A stretch of 17,591 bases of DNA from Miltoncostaeales bacterium (GTDB lineage: Bacteria > Actinomycetota > Thermoleophilia > Miltoncostaeales > Miltoncostaeaceae): positions 1 to 17,591 of the forward strand of contig JAUROO010000103.1 in NCBI GenBank assembly GCA_030829765.1, in the 5' to 3' direction. The notes under the pieces were generated by a model, which saw nothing but the letters and a program-made list of their open reading frames with translations, did no database searches and had not been told where the DNA came from. Below are positions 7,055 through 14,425 of the stretch, one piece after another (positions within the stretch are counted from its first letter, which is position 1; each line of letters begins with the position of its first letter). Position numbers and translations under genes: made by a program.

Positions 7055-7917
7055 TTCTTCTCCTTGCGCCGCTTGCGGGCGCGGGCGAGCAGCGACCGCA
7101 GCGCGCCCCGCGGATCAGCGGGGAGGTGGTCCTCCCCCATCTGATGCGAGATGCGCTGGGTTGCCGCGGCGAGTGCCACCGTGGATGCCCACGCGACCGC
7201 GCCGCGCACCATCCACCGGGGACCGGGAATGACGCGTGACGCGCCGCGGGCAACGGCGGCGAGTGCGAGTCCGCTGCCCACGGCAGCGGCGATCTCCGGC
7301 ACGCGGCGGGCGTCCAGCTGATGCCCCTCCGCCGAGCCGGTACGGACGACCATGACCACCTGCGCGGCCGAGGCGCCCGGGAACCAGTTGAGCGCGCCGG
7401 CGACCGCGGACTCGCGGGCGGCGGCGGACACGATGCTGCGGCGCACGGGCTCGCGCAGCAGCGGATAGCGACGCGCGGCGGGCACCTTGTGCACCCCCAG
7501 CACGCGGATGATGCCGTCGATGACGGGCCGGGCCTCATCGGGGCTGCCGACGCCGGTGGCGAACGCCAGGTCGCCGATGGTGACGTCGGGCTCGGCGAGC
7601 AGTTCGGCCTCGCGCCGGGCACGGGCCGCCACGGGCCCGATTACCGCCACCAGGCTGCGCCGGTCCTGCCGCGCGCGCGCCGCCACTTCCCGGGCTGCAG
7701 CACGCGCGTCATCGTGGGGCCCCAGCGGAATCACCACGAGGTCGGCGCCGGGCCGCTCGGCCACGGGCGCACCCACCAGGTCAGCGATGGCCCCGACGAG
7801 CATGGGATCGCCCGGCAGCACAGTGATGGTGCCGCCGTCCAGCGCGGTCTCGTGCTGGGTGCGGGTATCGCGGGCAAAGGTATTCACCCGCCGCGCGAGG
7901 CTGACCAGCGCCCCCAC
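7051..7917 (-). CDS. DUF697-like putative membrane protein
   Basis: I do not recognise a specific function. The 288-residue product has an N-terminal half with beta-strand and helix character (TITVLPGD, ADLVVIPLG, LVAVIGPVAA), resembling a nucleotide-binding-like fold. It has no P-loop of the GxxxxGK[ST] type. The C-terminal half (about 155-260) has a basic helix start (REPVRRSIVSAAARESAVAG), a P-rich turn, and two hydrophobic helices (about 208-230 and 236-254). This pattern resembles DUF697/YcjF-type membrane-associated domains. The end is strongly basic (RKRRKEKN). The start is GTG at 7917, two bases after the rodA stop, seven bases after a run of six G. It lies between rodA and rng, so it may be co-expressed with the elongasome. 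The DUF697 assignment is pattern-based and moderate. Confidence 0.8.
   Translation of the reverse strand: MGALVSLARRVNTFARDTRTQHETALDGGTITVLPGDPMLVGAIADLVGAPVAERPGADLVVIPLGPHDDARAAAREVAARARQDRRSLVAVIGPVAARARREAELLAEPDVTIGDLAFATGVGSPDEARPVIDGIIRVLGVHKVPAARRYPLLREPVRRSIVSAAARESAVAGALNWFPGASAAQVVMVVRTGSAEGHQLDARRVPEIAAAVGSGLALAAVARGASRVIPGPRWMVRGAVAWASTVALAAATQRISHQMGEDHLPADPRGALRSLLARARKRRKEKN
7060..7065 (-). promoter_or_regulatory. Shine-Dalgarno AAGGAG deciding the rng CTG start
   Basis: AAGGAG is followed by five bases (AAGAA) and then CTGA, where the TGA ends the upstream gene. Spacing and sequence are near ideal for a start at 7054. The alternative GTG at 7009 has no such site. Confidence 0.75.
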
Positions 7918-7919
7918 GC

Positions 7920-9098
7920 CTATGCCCCCCGGGGGCCCGGCAGGCGCGCGCGCCGGGCGATGCCGAGGAGCACGCCGACGGCGACCAGGTTGGTGAGTGT
8001 GTGGCTCCCGCCGTACGACATGAATGGCAGCGGGATTCCGGTGATCGGCATGATCCCCACGTTCATCCCGATGTTAACGAACACCTCGAACGCAAACATG
8101 GCGGTGATCCCCGCGGCCAGCAGCCGCTCCAGTTCGGTCGCCGCTTCGCGCATGATGACGATGGCCCGCCAGATGATGATCAGGTACACGGCGATGAGCA
8201 GCCCGGCGCCGAGGAACCCGAACATCTCGGCCACCACCGCGAAGATGAAGTCGGTGTGGTGCTCGGGCAGGAAGTCGTTGATGGTCTGGGTCGCCCCGGA
8301 TGGCCCCTTGCCGAACGCACCACCCGACCCGATGGCCACCTTGCTCTGCTCCAGCTGGTAGCCGGTGGCCGAACGGTCGGCGCCGGAGTCCACGAACGAG
8401 GTGAGGCGGTCCACCTGGTACGGCTGCAGCACGTTCACGCCGAGTGCGGGAAGCAGGTACAGCACGAGCACGGCCGCTCCCACCAGAACGGTCCCGAACA
8501 GGATGAAGTGCGTGATGGGCTGCCCCGCCACCCACAGGACGGCGAGCGCGATGGCGGCGTACACGAGCGCGGTGCCCAGGTCGGGCTGCAGGAACACGAT
8601 GCCCGCGGGAAGTGCCGTGACGCCCGCCACGAGCAGCGACAGCCGCGCGGAGTCCATCGACTTGATGCGCTCCACCACCACGACCGCGATGACGAATGCG
8701 ATGACCACCTTGCCGAGCTCGGACGGCTGAAGGCGTATGGGCCCGAACTCGATCCAGCGCGTGGAACCGCGCGCCGACGACCCGAGCACCAGCACCACGC
8801 CCACCGACGCCACGAGGATGGCGTAGAGGGTCCACACGTAGCGCGACAACCGATCGAGGTCGAGCCGCAGCACGAAGAACAGGGCCACGAGGCCGATGAG
8901 CGCGTAGGCCACCTGGCGCGTGAAGAAGTACCCCGGATCCCCGGGCACGTCACCCTCGGTGGCCACCTTCACCACGTACACGCCGAAGCCCGATACCGCG
9001 AGCGCCGCGCCCAGCAGCCACCAGTCGATGCCCGCAAGCGCCGACTGCGCGCGGGCCCGTGCAGGGCTCGCAGGCACCTGCCCCGGCAGGGTGGCCAT
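7920..9098 (-). CDS. rodA: Peptidoglycan glycosyltransferase RodA (SEDS family)
   Basis: RodA is the SEDS-family glycosyltransferase that polymerises lipid II during cell elongation, working with PBP2. The 392-residue product is polytopic, with about ten hydrophobic helices. It carries family landmarks: STRWIEFGPIRLQPSELGK (about 135-153), FLQPDLGTALV, the long loop with YQLEQSKVAIGSGG and GKG, NDFLPEHHTDFIFAVVAE, and GIPLPFMSYGGS near the end. The start is ATG at 9098, sharing one base with the mrdA stop (TGATG) and with AAAGG seven bases upstream. A longer in-frame start lies inside mrdA and is rejected. The overlap with mrdA implies coupled synthesis of the transpeptidase and glycosyltransferase partners. 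Confidence 0.98.
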   Translation of the reverse strand: MATLPGQVPASPARARAQSALAGIDWWLLGAALAVSGFGVYVVKVATEGDVPGDPGYFFTRQVAYALIGLVALFFVLRLDLDRLSRYVWTLYAILVASVGVVLVLGSSARGSTRWIEFGPIRLQPSELGKVVIAFVIAVVVVERIKSMDSARLSLLVAGVTALPAGIVFLQPDLGTALVYAAIALAVLWVAGQPITHFILFGTVLVGAAVLVLYLLPALGVNVLQPYQVDRLTSFVDSGADRSATGYQLEQSKVAIGSGGAFGKGPSGATQTINDFLPEHHTDFIFAVVAEMFGFLGAGLLIAVYLIIIWRAIVIMREAATELERLLAAGITAMFAFEVFVNIGMNVGIMPITGIPLPFMSYGGSHTLTNLVAVGVLLGIARRARLPGPRGA

Positions 9099-11029
9099 CA
9101 GTTGGCCTTTGCCCCGGTTCCGCAGCGGGCGGCGCCGAATCCCAGGTAGGCACTCATGGCCCGGCACACGGCGGGCGCCGCGGCGTTCGCGCCCTGGCCG
9201 CCGCGCTCGACGACCACCGCAACCACGATCTCCGGGGCATCCGCGGGTGCGTAGCCCACGTACCAGGCGTGGTCGATGCCGCTGGGGTTCTCGGCCGTTC
9301 CCGTCTTCCCCGCCACCTGCGCGGAGCGGGGAAGCGCGCCGAACACCGGCGTGGCAGTGCCGCCGTTGCCATTGGCCGCACGCCGAAGCCCCTGGCGGAT
9401 GATGTCGGCGTTCTCCTTCTTCAGGCCGAGCGGCCGCGAGGCGCGGGCGCTCACGAGGTCGCGCAGCACCCGGCCGTCCTGATCCACCACGGCGCGACCG
9501 AGGGTGGGCGTGACGATGGTGCCGCCATTCGCGATGGCCGCATAGGCCACGGCCATCTGGATGGGCGTCACCAGCACGTTGCCCTGGCCGATCGACATGT
9601 TCACCGAGTCACCCGGGCGCCACGAGCAGTTGATGGGGTCGGTGGCGCGATCGCAGGTACGCCGCTTGTACGCGAGGTCCGGCACCAGGCCGGCGCTCTC
9701 GCCCTCGGTCAGGTCGAGCCCCGTGGGACGACCCAGCCCGAACTTGCGCGACCAGTCCTGGAACGGCCATCCCTGCCGCCGGAACGAGCGGTCGGCGAGC
9801 TCATAGAAGAAGGTGTCGCTCGATACCTCGAGAGCGGTGACCAGATTGATGATGCCGTGGTCGAGGTTGTTGAACCCCCGGAAGAGCGTCTTGTACAGCG
9901 TGACCGAGCCGGGCGAGTTGATGGACTCCCCAGGCGTGTAGAGGCCGGACTCGAGCGCCGCGGCGGCCGTGATGGCCTTGAACGTGGAGGCCGCCGGGTA
10001 CTCGCCGGCGATGGCCCGGTCGAGCAGGGGCCGCCCGGCGGCGGTGAGCACCCTCCGGACCTCGCGCGGGGTGCCGGACTGGAACACATCGGGGTCGAAG
10101 GTGGGGTACGACGCCAGCGCCAGCACCGCACCCGTACGGGGATCAAGGGCGACGCCCGCCGCGCCGGTGGAGACGCCCGAGCCCCGGACCTCCTCGCGCA
10201 GCGCCGCCTCCAGCGCCTTCTGGACCTTCAGGTCGATCGAAAGACGCAGGGTCTCGCCCGGCTGCGCCGGCGCGCGCGACAGCACGCCGCGCCCCACCAC
10301 CTCGCCGCGGGCATCCACCTCCACCTGCTCGCGGCCATCGATTCCACGCAGGTACTGCTCGTACTGGGCCTCGATGCCGGCGCGCCCCACGGTCTCGTTG
10401 CCCACATAGCCACGGTCGGCGTACTGCTCCGCCTGCTCCGCGGGGATGGGACCGGTGTAGCCGAGGAGATGGGCCGCGGTGGACCCCTGCGGGTAGTCGC
10501 GCACGTACGCCGCCCGCAGGCTGATGCCCGGCAGCTGCGATGCGCGCTCCTCCACGTAGGCCTGCAGTTCCGGGCCGGTCTCCTCCTCCAGCACGACCGG
10601 CTCGAAGGGACGCGCCTCCTGGGCCTTGCGCACCTTCGCGGCGAAGAACCCGGGCGGGTGGTCGAGCGCCACCGACAGCCGCCTGAGCGCCGCGGTGCTG
10701 CGGGCGCCGCCCACCTGCTGGGGCTCCGCGACCAGGTTCAGCACCTCGCGGCTGGTGACGAGCGCCTTGCCGTTGCGGTCGGTGATCGCACCACGGGGGG
10801 CCTCGGTGATGACCGTGCGGAGGCGGTTGGCCTCGGCCCGCTCCTGGTATTCGCCGCCGCCGATGACCTGGAGGAACCACAGCCGCGCGATCAGGACGCC
10901 GAACAGCAGAAGCGCGAGGGCGGCGAAGGACGTCATGCGCAGCACCGACCGGGGCGGGCGACGGCGCCGGCGCGGGCGCGGGGAGTCGCCCGGCGGGAGA
11001 TCGGGTGGTCGGGGCGTGAGTGTGCTCAC
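9098..11029 (-). CDS. mrdA: Penicillin-binding protein 2 (elongation-specific transpeptidase)
   Basis: A class B PBP that cross-links peptidoglycan during elongation, in complex with RodA. The 643-residue product has a proline- and arginine-rich cytoplasmic tail (1-30), one membrane anchor (about 33-56) and a pedestal/dimerisation region (RGAITDRNGKAL at 79-90, YVRDYPQGSTAAHLLGYTG). The transpeptidase domain follows, with active-site motifs STFK at 348-351 (nucleophile S348), SSD at 403-405 in place of SxN, and KTG at 575-577. The SSDTFFY form is common in PBP2. The start is GTG at 11029, overlapping the mreD stop (GTGA); there is no strong Shine-Dalgarno, so coupling to mreD is likely. Length is normal for the family. 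Confidence 0.97.
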   Translation of the reverse strand: MSTLTPRPPDLPPGDSPRPRRRRRPPRSVLRMTSFAALALLLFGVLIARLWFLQVIGGGEYQERAEANRLRTVITEAPRGAITDRNGKALVTSREVLNLVAEPQQVGGARSTAALRRLSVALDHPPGFFAAKVRKAQEARPFEPVVLEEETGPELQAYVEERASQLPGISLRAAYVRDYPQGSTAAHLLGYTGPIPAEQAEQYADRGYVGNETVGRAGIEAQYEQYLRGIDGREQVEVDARGEVVGRGVLSRAPAQPGETLRLSIDLKVQKALEAALREEVRGSGVSTGAAGVALDPRTGAVLALASYPTFDPDVFQSGTPREVRRVLTAAGRPLLDRAIAGEYPAASTFKAITAAAALESGLYTPGESINSPGSVTLYKTLFRGFNNLDHGIINLVTALEVSSDTFFYELADRSFRRQGWPFQDWSRKFGLGRPTGLDLTEGESAGLVPDLAYKRRTCDRATDPINCSWRPGDSVNMSIGQGNVLVTPIQMAVAYAAIANGGTIVTPTLGRAVVDQDGRVLRDLVSARASRPLGLKKENADIIRQGLRRAANGNGGTATPVFGALPRSAQVAGKTGTAENPSGIDHAWYVGYAPADAPEIVVAVVVERGGQGANAAAPAVCRAMSAYLGFGAARCGTGAKAN

Positions 11030-11619
11030 GACCTGAGCATCCCCGGTTCCACGTCCACCGGGGCCCCGAGCAGTCGCCGCGCGACGAACAGCACCGGGAT
11101 CGCCACGAGTCCCGTGAGGACGATGCCCGGAACGATCATGCGCACGGCCACCGCGGACACGTCGATCTCCGTGCCCAGCAGCACCTGGAAGACCGCGTAG
11201 CCCACCTGTACGAAGGCGCTCGCGGCCAGCACCAGCACCATGGGAAGGCCGAGGCTCTCGGCCTCGGGACGGTCAACGAAGCGCCCGCACCAGTAGCCCG
11301 CCACGAGATAGAGCAGGGCCAGTACGCCGAGCGTGCCCACGGGGGTGGTGAGCTCCACCAGCAGCCCGCACGCGAACCCGGTGACGGCACCCACGAACGA
11401 TCCGCGGAGCACGGCGACGATGACGACCAGCGCGATGCAGATGTCGGGCGCCCCGTCGGACACCGTCAGGTACGGCATGAGCGTGACCTGCAGCAGCACG
11501 GCCACCGCGGCCATGGCAGCCACGCGCCCGAGGTGGTCAGGGCGGCGCGGAAGGCTGCGGATGCGCCCGACCGGCAGCGGTCGCGCAGGCTCGATCTCCC
11601 CGGTCAGCGGCTCGGCCAC
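11026..11619 (-). CDS. mreD: Rod shape-determining protein MreD
   Basis: MreD is the small integral membrane subunit of the MreBCD elongation complex. The 197-residue product has a roughly 35-residue polar N-terminus and then about five hydrophobic helices (AAMAAVAVLLQVTLMPYLTV, ICIALVVIVAVLRG, VGAVTGFACGLLVELTTP, VLALLYLVAGY, MVLVLAASAFVQVGYAVF, MIVPGIVLTGLVAIPVLFV). The helix pattern and position between mreC and mrdA support the call; the sequence itself is poorly conserved in this family. The start is GTG at 11619, seven bases after the mreC stop, with GAGGGG ten bases upstream inside the end of mreC. An ATG formed by TGATG at the mreC stop is in another frame. Confidence 0.9.
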   Translation of the reverse strand: MAEPLTGEIEPARPLPVGRIRSLPRRPDHLGRVAAMAAVAVLLQVTLMPYLTVSDGAPDICIALVVIVAVLRGSFVGAVTGFACGLLVELTTPVGTLGVLALLYLVAGYWCGRFVDRPEAESLGLPMVLVLAASAFVQVGYAVFQVLLGTEIDVSAVAVRMIVPGIVLTGLVAIPVLFVARRLLGAPVDVEPGMLRS

Positions 11620-11626
11620 GGCGGCA

Positions 11627-12538
11627 TCACCCCTCGGCACGGCGCTTGGCCGCGGCCGAGTTGGGCGCCAGCACGGCCACCTGCGACAGCGTGCGTACGT
11701 CCACGTAGGGCGTGACCTGGATGGTGCGGAAGGTGTCCACCTCGCGCGACCCCGTCCCGGCAACCTGCCCGACGGGGATGCCGCGGGGAAAGACCGACGG
11801 CAGCCGCATCTCCGCGGCGAACCCCGCGGTGCGCACCACCGCGCCGTCGCGCACGCGGAACTCGCGCGGCACGCCCTCCATCATCAACTGACCGCCCACG
11901 GTGGGACGCAGCACCCCGAGCGCCCCGCCCGAGCCGTCCACCGTCGCGCCCACGCGCGTGGAGGAGTCCGTGATGAAGGTGACCACGCTGCTCCCGCCAG
12001 ACGCGGAGGTGATGAGGCCGACCAGCGCCGAGCCCGGCGCGGCGGCAGCCACGACCGGACTGTTGACCACCACGCCATCGCCCGTGCCCACGTCCAGACG
12101 GGCCCGCGAGTACCAGTTGGTGGGCGAGCGGCCGATGATGGATGCGACCTTCGGGGTGTACCCGGATGGAACATCGTCAGTGAGCCGGAGCAGGCCACGC
12201 AGGCGCGCGACCTCGGCCGCCTGGTCGGTGGCCGTGAGCAGCTTGGCGCGCAGCGCGGCATTCTCCTCGCGCAGGCGCTCGTTCTCGCTGCGGGCATCGA
12301 ACAGCCCGGTCACCCAGTCCCAGCCATCGCGGAACGGCTGAACCACCCGGCTGCCCACCGACTGCAGGGGCGCGACCACGCTGCCCGCCACCTGCTGGGT
12401 GCCATGTGCCGGACCGTCACCTCCCTCGCGGAAGTACACGGTGAACATGATGAGGCACGCCGCGACCAGGGCACCGACCACGGTCCGGCGGATCAGCGTC
12501 CGTCGCCTCTCGAGGTCGTTCCGTGGCGGTCGGGGAAT
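11627..12538 (-). CDS. mreC: Rod shape-determining protein MreC, probable ATT start
   Basis: MreC is the periplasmic or extracytoplasmic scaffold of the elongasome that binds and activates PBP2. Read from ATT 12538 the product is 303 residues. It has a basic cytoplasmic segment (PRPPRNDLERRRTLIRRT), one membrane helix (about 20-36), a coiled coil (about 84-119; SENERLREENAALRAKLL), and the beta-rich MreC domain (VGTGDGVVVNSPVV, GLITSASGGSSVVTFI). The first standard start is GTG at 12481 (284 residues), which has no Shine-Dalgarno and would begin at the edge of the membrane helix with no positive flank. ATT at 12538 lies six bases after GGAGGA, so I chose it. The frame has a TAG upstream at about 12580. 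Confidence 0.93.
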   Translation of the reverse strand: MPRPPRNDLERRRTLIRRTVVGALVAACLIMFTVYFREGGDGPAHGTQQVAGSVVAPLQSVGSRVVQPFRDGWDWVTGLFDARSENERLREENAALRAKLLTATDQAAEVARLRGLLRLTDDVPSGYTPKVASIIGRSPTNWYSRARLDVGTGDGVVVNSPVVAAAAPGSALVGLITSASGGSSVVTFITDSSTRVGATVDGSGGALGVLRPTVGGQLMMEGVPREFRVRDGAVVRTAGFAAEMRLPSVFPRGIPVGQVAGTGSREVDTFRTIQVTPYVDVRTLSQVAVLAPNSAAAKRRAEG

Positions 12539-12544
12539 CTCGGG

Positions 12545-12550
12545 TCCTCC
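12545..12550 (-). promoter_or_regulatory. Shine-Dalgarno GGAGGA pointing to an ATT start for mreC
   Basis: The near-perfect GGAGGA is followed by CCCGAG and then ATT, in frame with mreC. No ATG, GTG or TTG lies at a usual distance in this frame. This is the strongest Shine-Dalgarno match noted in the window. Confidence 0.65.
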
Positions 12551-12624
12551 TGCGGCGGTGGTGACCGCGTCCCCACGCTAGGCCATGATTGCGCTGCGAG
12601 CGCCGGGGACGGGGCGGTGGTCAC

Positions 12625-13668
12625 TCAGTACCGGCCGCGCCTCGCACGTCGTGATCCCAGTGACGCACGTCGCATCACCTCGAACTCCTCGAGCGACCGG
12701 CCCGATCCGACGGCCACGCACGTGAGGGGGCTGTCGGCCAGGTGGATGGGCATCTCCGTCTCCGCCCGCAGCCGGTCGTCCAGCCTGTTCAGCAGCGACC
12801 CGCCGCCGGCGAGGACGATGCCGCGGTCCATGATGTCGGAAGCCAGTTCGGGAGGCGTGCGATCGAGAGTTGCCTTGACGGCATCGACGATCTGCGTAAC
12901 AGGCTCCTCCAGGGCGACGCGAACCTGCTGGGAGGACAGCACAACGGTCTTGGGGAGCCCGCTGATCATGTCGCGGCCGCGGATCTCCGCCTCGAGTTCA
13001 TCCTTCAACGCGAACGCCGAGCCGATCTCCAGCTTCACCTCCTCCGCGGTCTGCGTGCCGATCATCAACTTCTGCTCGCGCTTCACGTAGTTGACGATCG
13101 CCTCGTCCAGCTCATCCCCGCCCACGCGGATGGACTGGGCCACGACGATGCCGCCCAGGGAGATGACGGCCACCTCGGTGGTCCCGCCGCCGATGTCCAC
13201 GATCATGTTCCCGGTGGGCTCGCCCACGGGAAGACCCGCGCCGATCGCCGCGGCCATCGGCTCCTCGATCAGGTACGCCTGCCGCGCCCCGGCCGACAGC
13301 GTGGCCTCCTCCACGGCGCGCTTCTCCACCCCGGTGACGCCGGAGGGCACGCACACCACCACGCGGGGGTGCGCCCACCTGTTCTGGTGCACCTTCTGGA
13401 TGAAGTGCCGCAGCATGGTCTCGGTGACGTCGAAGTCGGCGATGACGCCGTCCTTCAGGGGCCGGATGGCGGTGATGTTCCCCGGGGTGCGACCCAGCAT
13501 GCGCTTGGCCTCGATGCCCACGGCATGCACGTCGCCCGTGCGCTGGTCGATCGCCACGACCGACGGCTCGGACAGCACGATGCCGCGGCCCTTCACGTAC
13601 ACGAGGGTGTTGGCCGTGCCGAGGTCGACGGCCATGTCGCGACCGCCGAACCCGCTGAGGTAGTTCAT
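12625..13668 (-). CDS. mreB: Rod shape-determining protein MreB (bacterial actin)
   Basis: MreB polymerises under the membrane and guides the cell-wall elongation machinery. From ATG 13668 the product is 347 residues, normal for the family. It shows the actin-fold signatures: phosphate 1 loop DLGTANT at 15-21, EPSVVAI, the block GRTPGNITAIRPLKDGVIAD, VVCVPSGVT, EEPMAAAIGAGL, phosphate 2 DIGGGTTE at 158-165, and GIVLAGGGSLL near the C-terminus. The Shine-Dalgarno GGAGG (13684-13688) is 15 bases from the ATG but only six from an in-frame ATC at 13677, so a start three codons earlier is possible. The gene opens the mreBCD-mrdA-rodA group after a 181-base gap. Confidence 0.98.
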   Translation of the reverse strand: MNYLSGFGGRDMAVDLGTANTLVYVKGRGIVLSEPSVVAIDQRTGDVHAVGIEAKRMLGRTPGNITAIRPLKDGVIADFDVTETMLRHFIQKVHQNRWAHPRVVVCVPSGVTGVEKRAVEEATLSAGARQAYLIEEPMAAAIGAGLPVGEPTGNMIVDIGGGTTEVAVISLGGIVVAQSIRVGGDELDEAIVNYVKREQKLMIGTQTAEEVKLEIGSAFALKDELEAEIRGRDMISGLPKTVVLSSQQVRVALEEPVTQIVDAVKATLDRTPPELASDIMDRGIVLAGGGSLLNRLDDRLRAETEMPIHLADSPLTCVAVGSGRSLEEFEVMRRASLGSRRARRGRY

Positions 13669-13683
13669 GAAGCCGATCGGGGG

Positions 13684-13688
13684 CCTCC
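13684..13688 (-). promoter_or_regulatory. Shine-Dalgarno GGAGG upstream of mreB, oddly spaced
   Basis: GGAGG is followed by CCCCCG, then ATC GGC TTC ATG in frame with mreB. Spacing is 15 bases to ATG but six to ATC. Either the ATG is used with a long spacer or initiation occurs at ATC. Confidence 0.5.
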
Positions 13689-13780
13689 GATGGCGATCGC
13701 ACAGTGGTCCCGGGCGCACGCGCGCACCGGCCGGGGAGGTTATCCCACCCCGCTATTTCCACGAATCGGACGACCGCGCC

Positions 13781-13800
13781 TGCACGCCTGATTGCACGCC
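13781..13800 (-). repeat. Short direct repeat TGCACGCC x2 in the mreB upstream region
   Basis: Two exact copies of an 8-base word (13781-13788 and 13793-13800, written on the plus strand) are spaced 12 bases start to start. They lie in the maf-mreB gap about 115-130 bases before mreB. The spacing and place would fit a regulator-binding site in an mreB promoter region, but in G+C-rich DNA chance is a real alternative. I see only a weak -10-like GGATAA at 13740-13745 and no -35. Confidence 0.3.
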
Positions 13801-13812
13801 CTCATCCCAGCC

Positions 13813-13848
13813 CCGGGGGCAGTCCCCGGAGGGGTCTCTCGGTCCCCT
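13813..13848 (-). terminator. Two adjacent G+C-rich hairpins after maf
   Basis: Immediately after the maf stop the minus strand can form AGGGG/CCCCT with a nine-base loop (13830-13848), then a perfect six-pair stem CCGGGG/CCCCGG with a five-base loop (13813-13829). No T-run follows. They lie between the valS-to-maf group and mreB, and are the best candidate for a transcription boundary, perhaps Rho-assisted. Confidence 0.45.
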
Positions 13849-13849
13849 G

Positions 13850-14425
13850 CTACGCCGGGGGGAACAGGGCCCGGGCGCGCAGCAGGGCCGCGACGTCGCC
13901 CAGGGGCAGGCCGATGACCGTCGTCGGATCACCCGTGATGGAGTCCACCAGGGCGGCGCCCGCGCCCTGGATGGCGTACCCGCCCGAGCGGCCACGCCAC
14001 TCACCCAGGCCCAGGTACCACTCCATGAGCGGACCATCGATGTCGCGGAAGCGCACATCGGCGACGGCCAGGGCCTCGTCGGTGCCGTCGGGCGTCACCA
14101 GCACCACGCCGGACATCACCTGATGCGTGCGGCCGGACAGCCCGGCAAGCATGCGGCGCGCATCAGCGGCGTCCGCCGGCTTGCCCAGTGCGCGGCCATC
14201 GACCACCACCTCGGTGTCGGCGCCGAGCACCGCGCCGCCCGCGCGCATGCCCGCCCGGGTCGCCACCTCGTGGGCCTTGCCCCGCGCGTGGAGCATGACC
14301 CGCTCATCCGCCGGGAGGGCCGGGTCGCTCTGCTCATCCTCCTCGGACGCGACGACCCGGAAGGGCACGCCGAGCGATGCCAGCAGCCCCCGCCGCTGGG
14401 GCGAGCGGGAGGCCAGGATGATCAG
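13850..14425 (-). CDS. maf: Maf-family nucleoside triphosphate pyrophosphatase, probable CTG start
   Basis: Maf proteins hydrolyse dTTP/UTP or modified nucleoside triphosphates and affect septum formation. With the CTG start the product is 191 residues: the opening ILASRSPQRR at 3-12 (the SxSPRR signature), the catalytic GADTEVVVDG (68-77, D70), GKP at 81-83, SGRTHQVMSG, GRSGGYAIQG at 145-154, and ITGDPTTVIGLP (163-174). The length is typical. A standard start is not available near the right place: an in-frame GTG lies about 20 codons upstream, inside ndk, and codons further in would delete the signature. CTG at 14425 sits in a CTGA overlap with the ndk stop, with GGAG eight bases upstream. 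Its position after ndk gives two adjacent nucleotide-pool enzymes. The exact substrate specificity cannot be told from what I see. Confidence 0.95.
   Translation of the reverse strand: MIILASRSPQRRGLLASLGVPFRVVASEEDEQSDPALPADERVMLHARGKAHEVATRAGMRAGGAVLGADTEVVVDGRALGKPADAADARRMLAGLSGRTHQVMSGVVLVTPDGTDEALAVADVRFRDIDGPLMEWYLGLGEWRGRSGGYAIQGAGAALVDSITGDPTTVIGLPLGDVAALLRARALFPPA

Noticed and set aside
5036..7144. A 702-codon open frame on the plus strand across rpmA, rplU and rng
   Set aside because: It is antisense to three clearly identified genes, its translation is low-complexity and rich in R/H/D/A, and it shows no family motifs. Long antisense frames are expected at this G+C content.
9099..9167. 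A longer N-terminus for rodA
   Set aside because: It would lie wholly inside mrdA; ATG 9098 has a Shine-Dalgarno and a TGATG overlap, and the added residues have no membrane or RodA character.
9059..11200. A 713-codon open frame on the plus strand over mrdA
   Set aside because: It mirrors the codon structure of mrdA, which has all three transpeptidase motifs. The antisense product has no recognisable domain.
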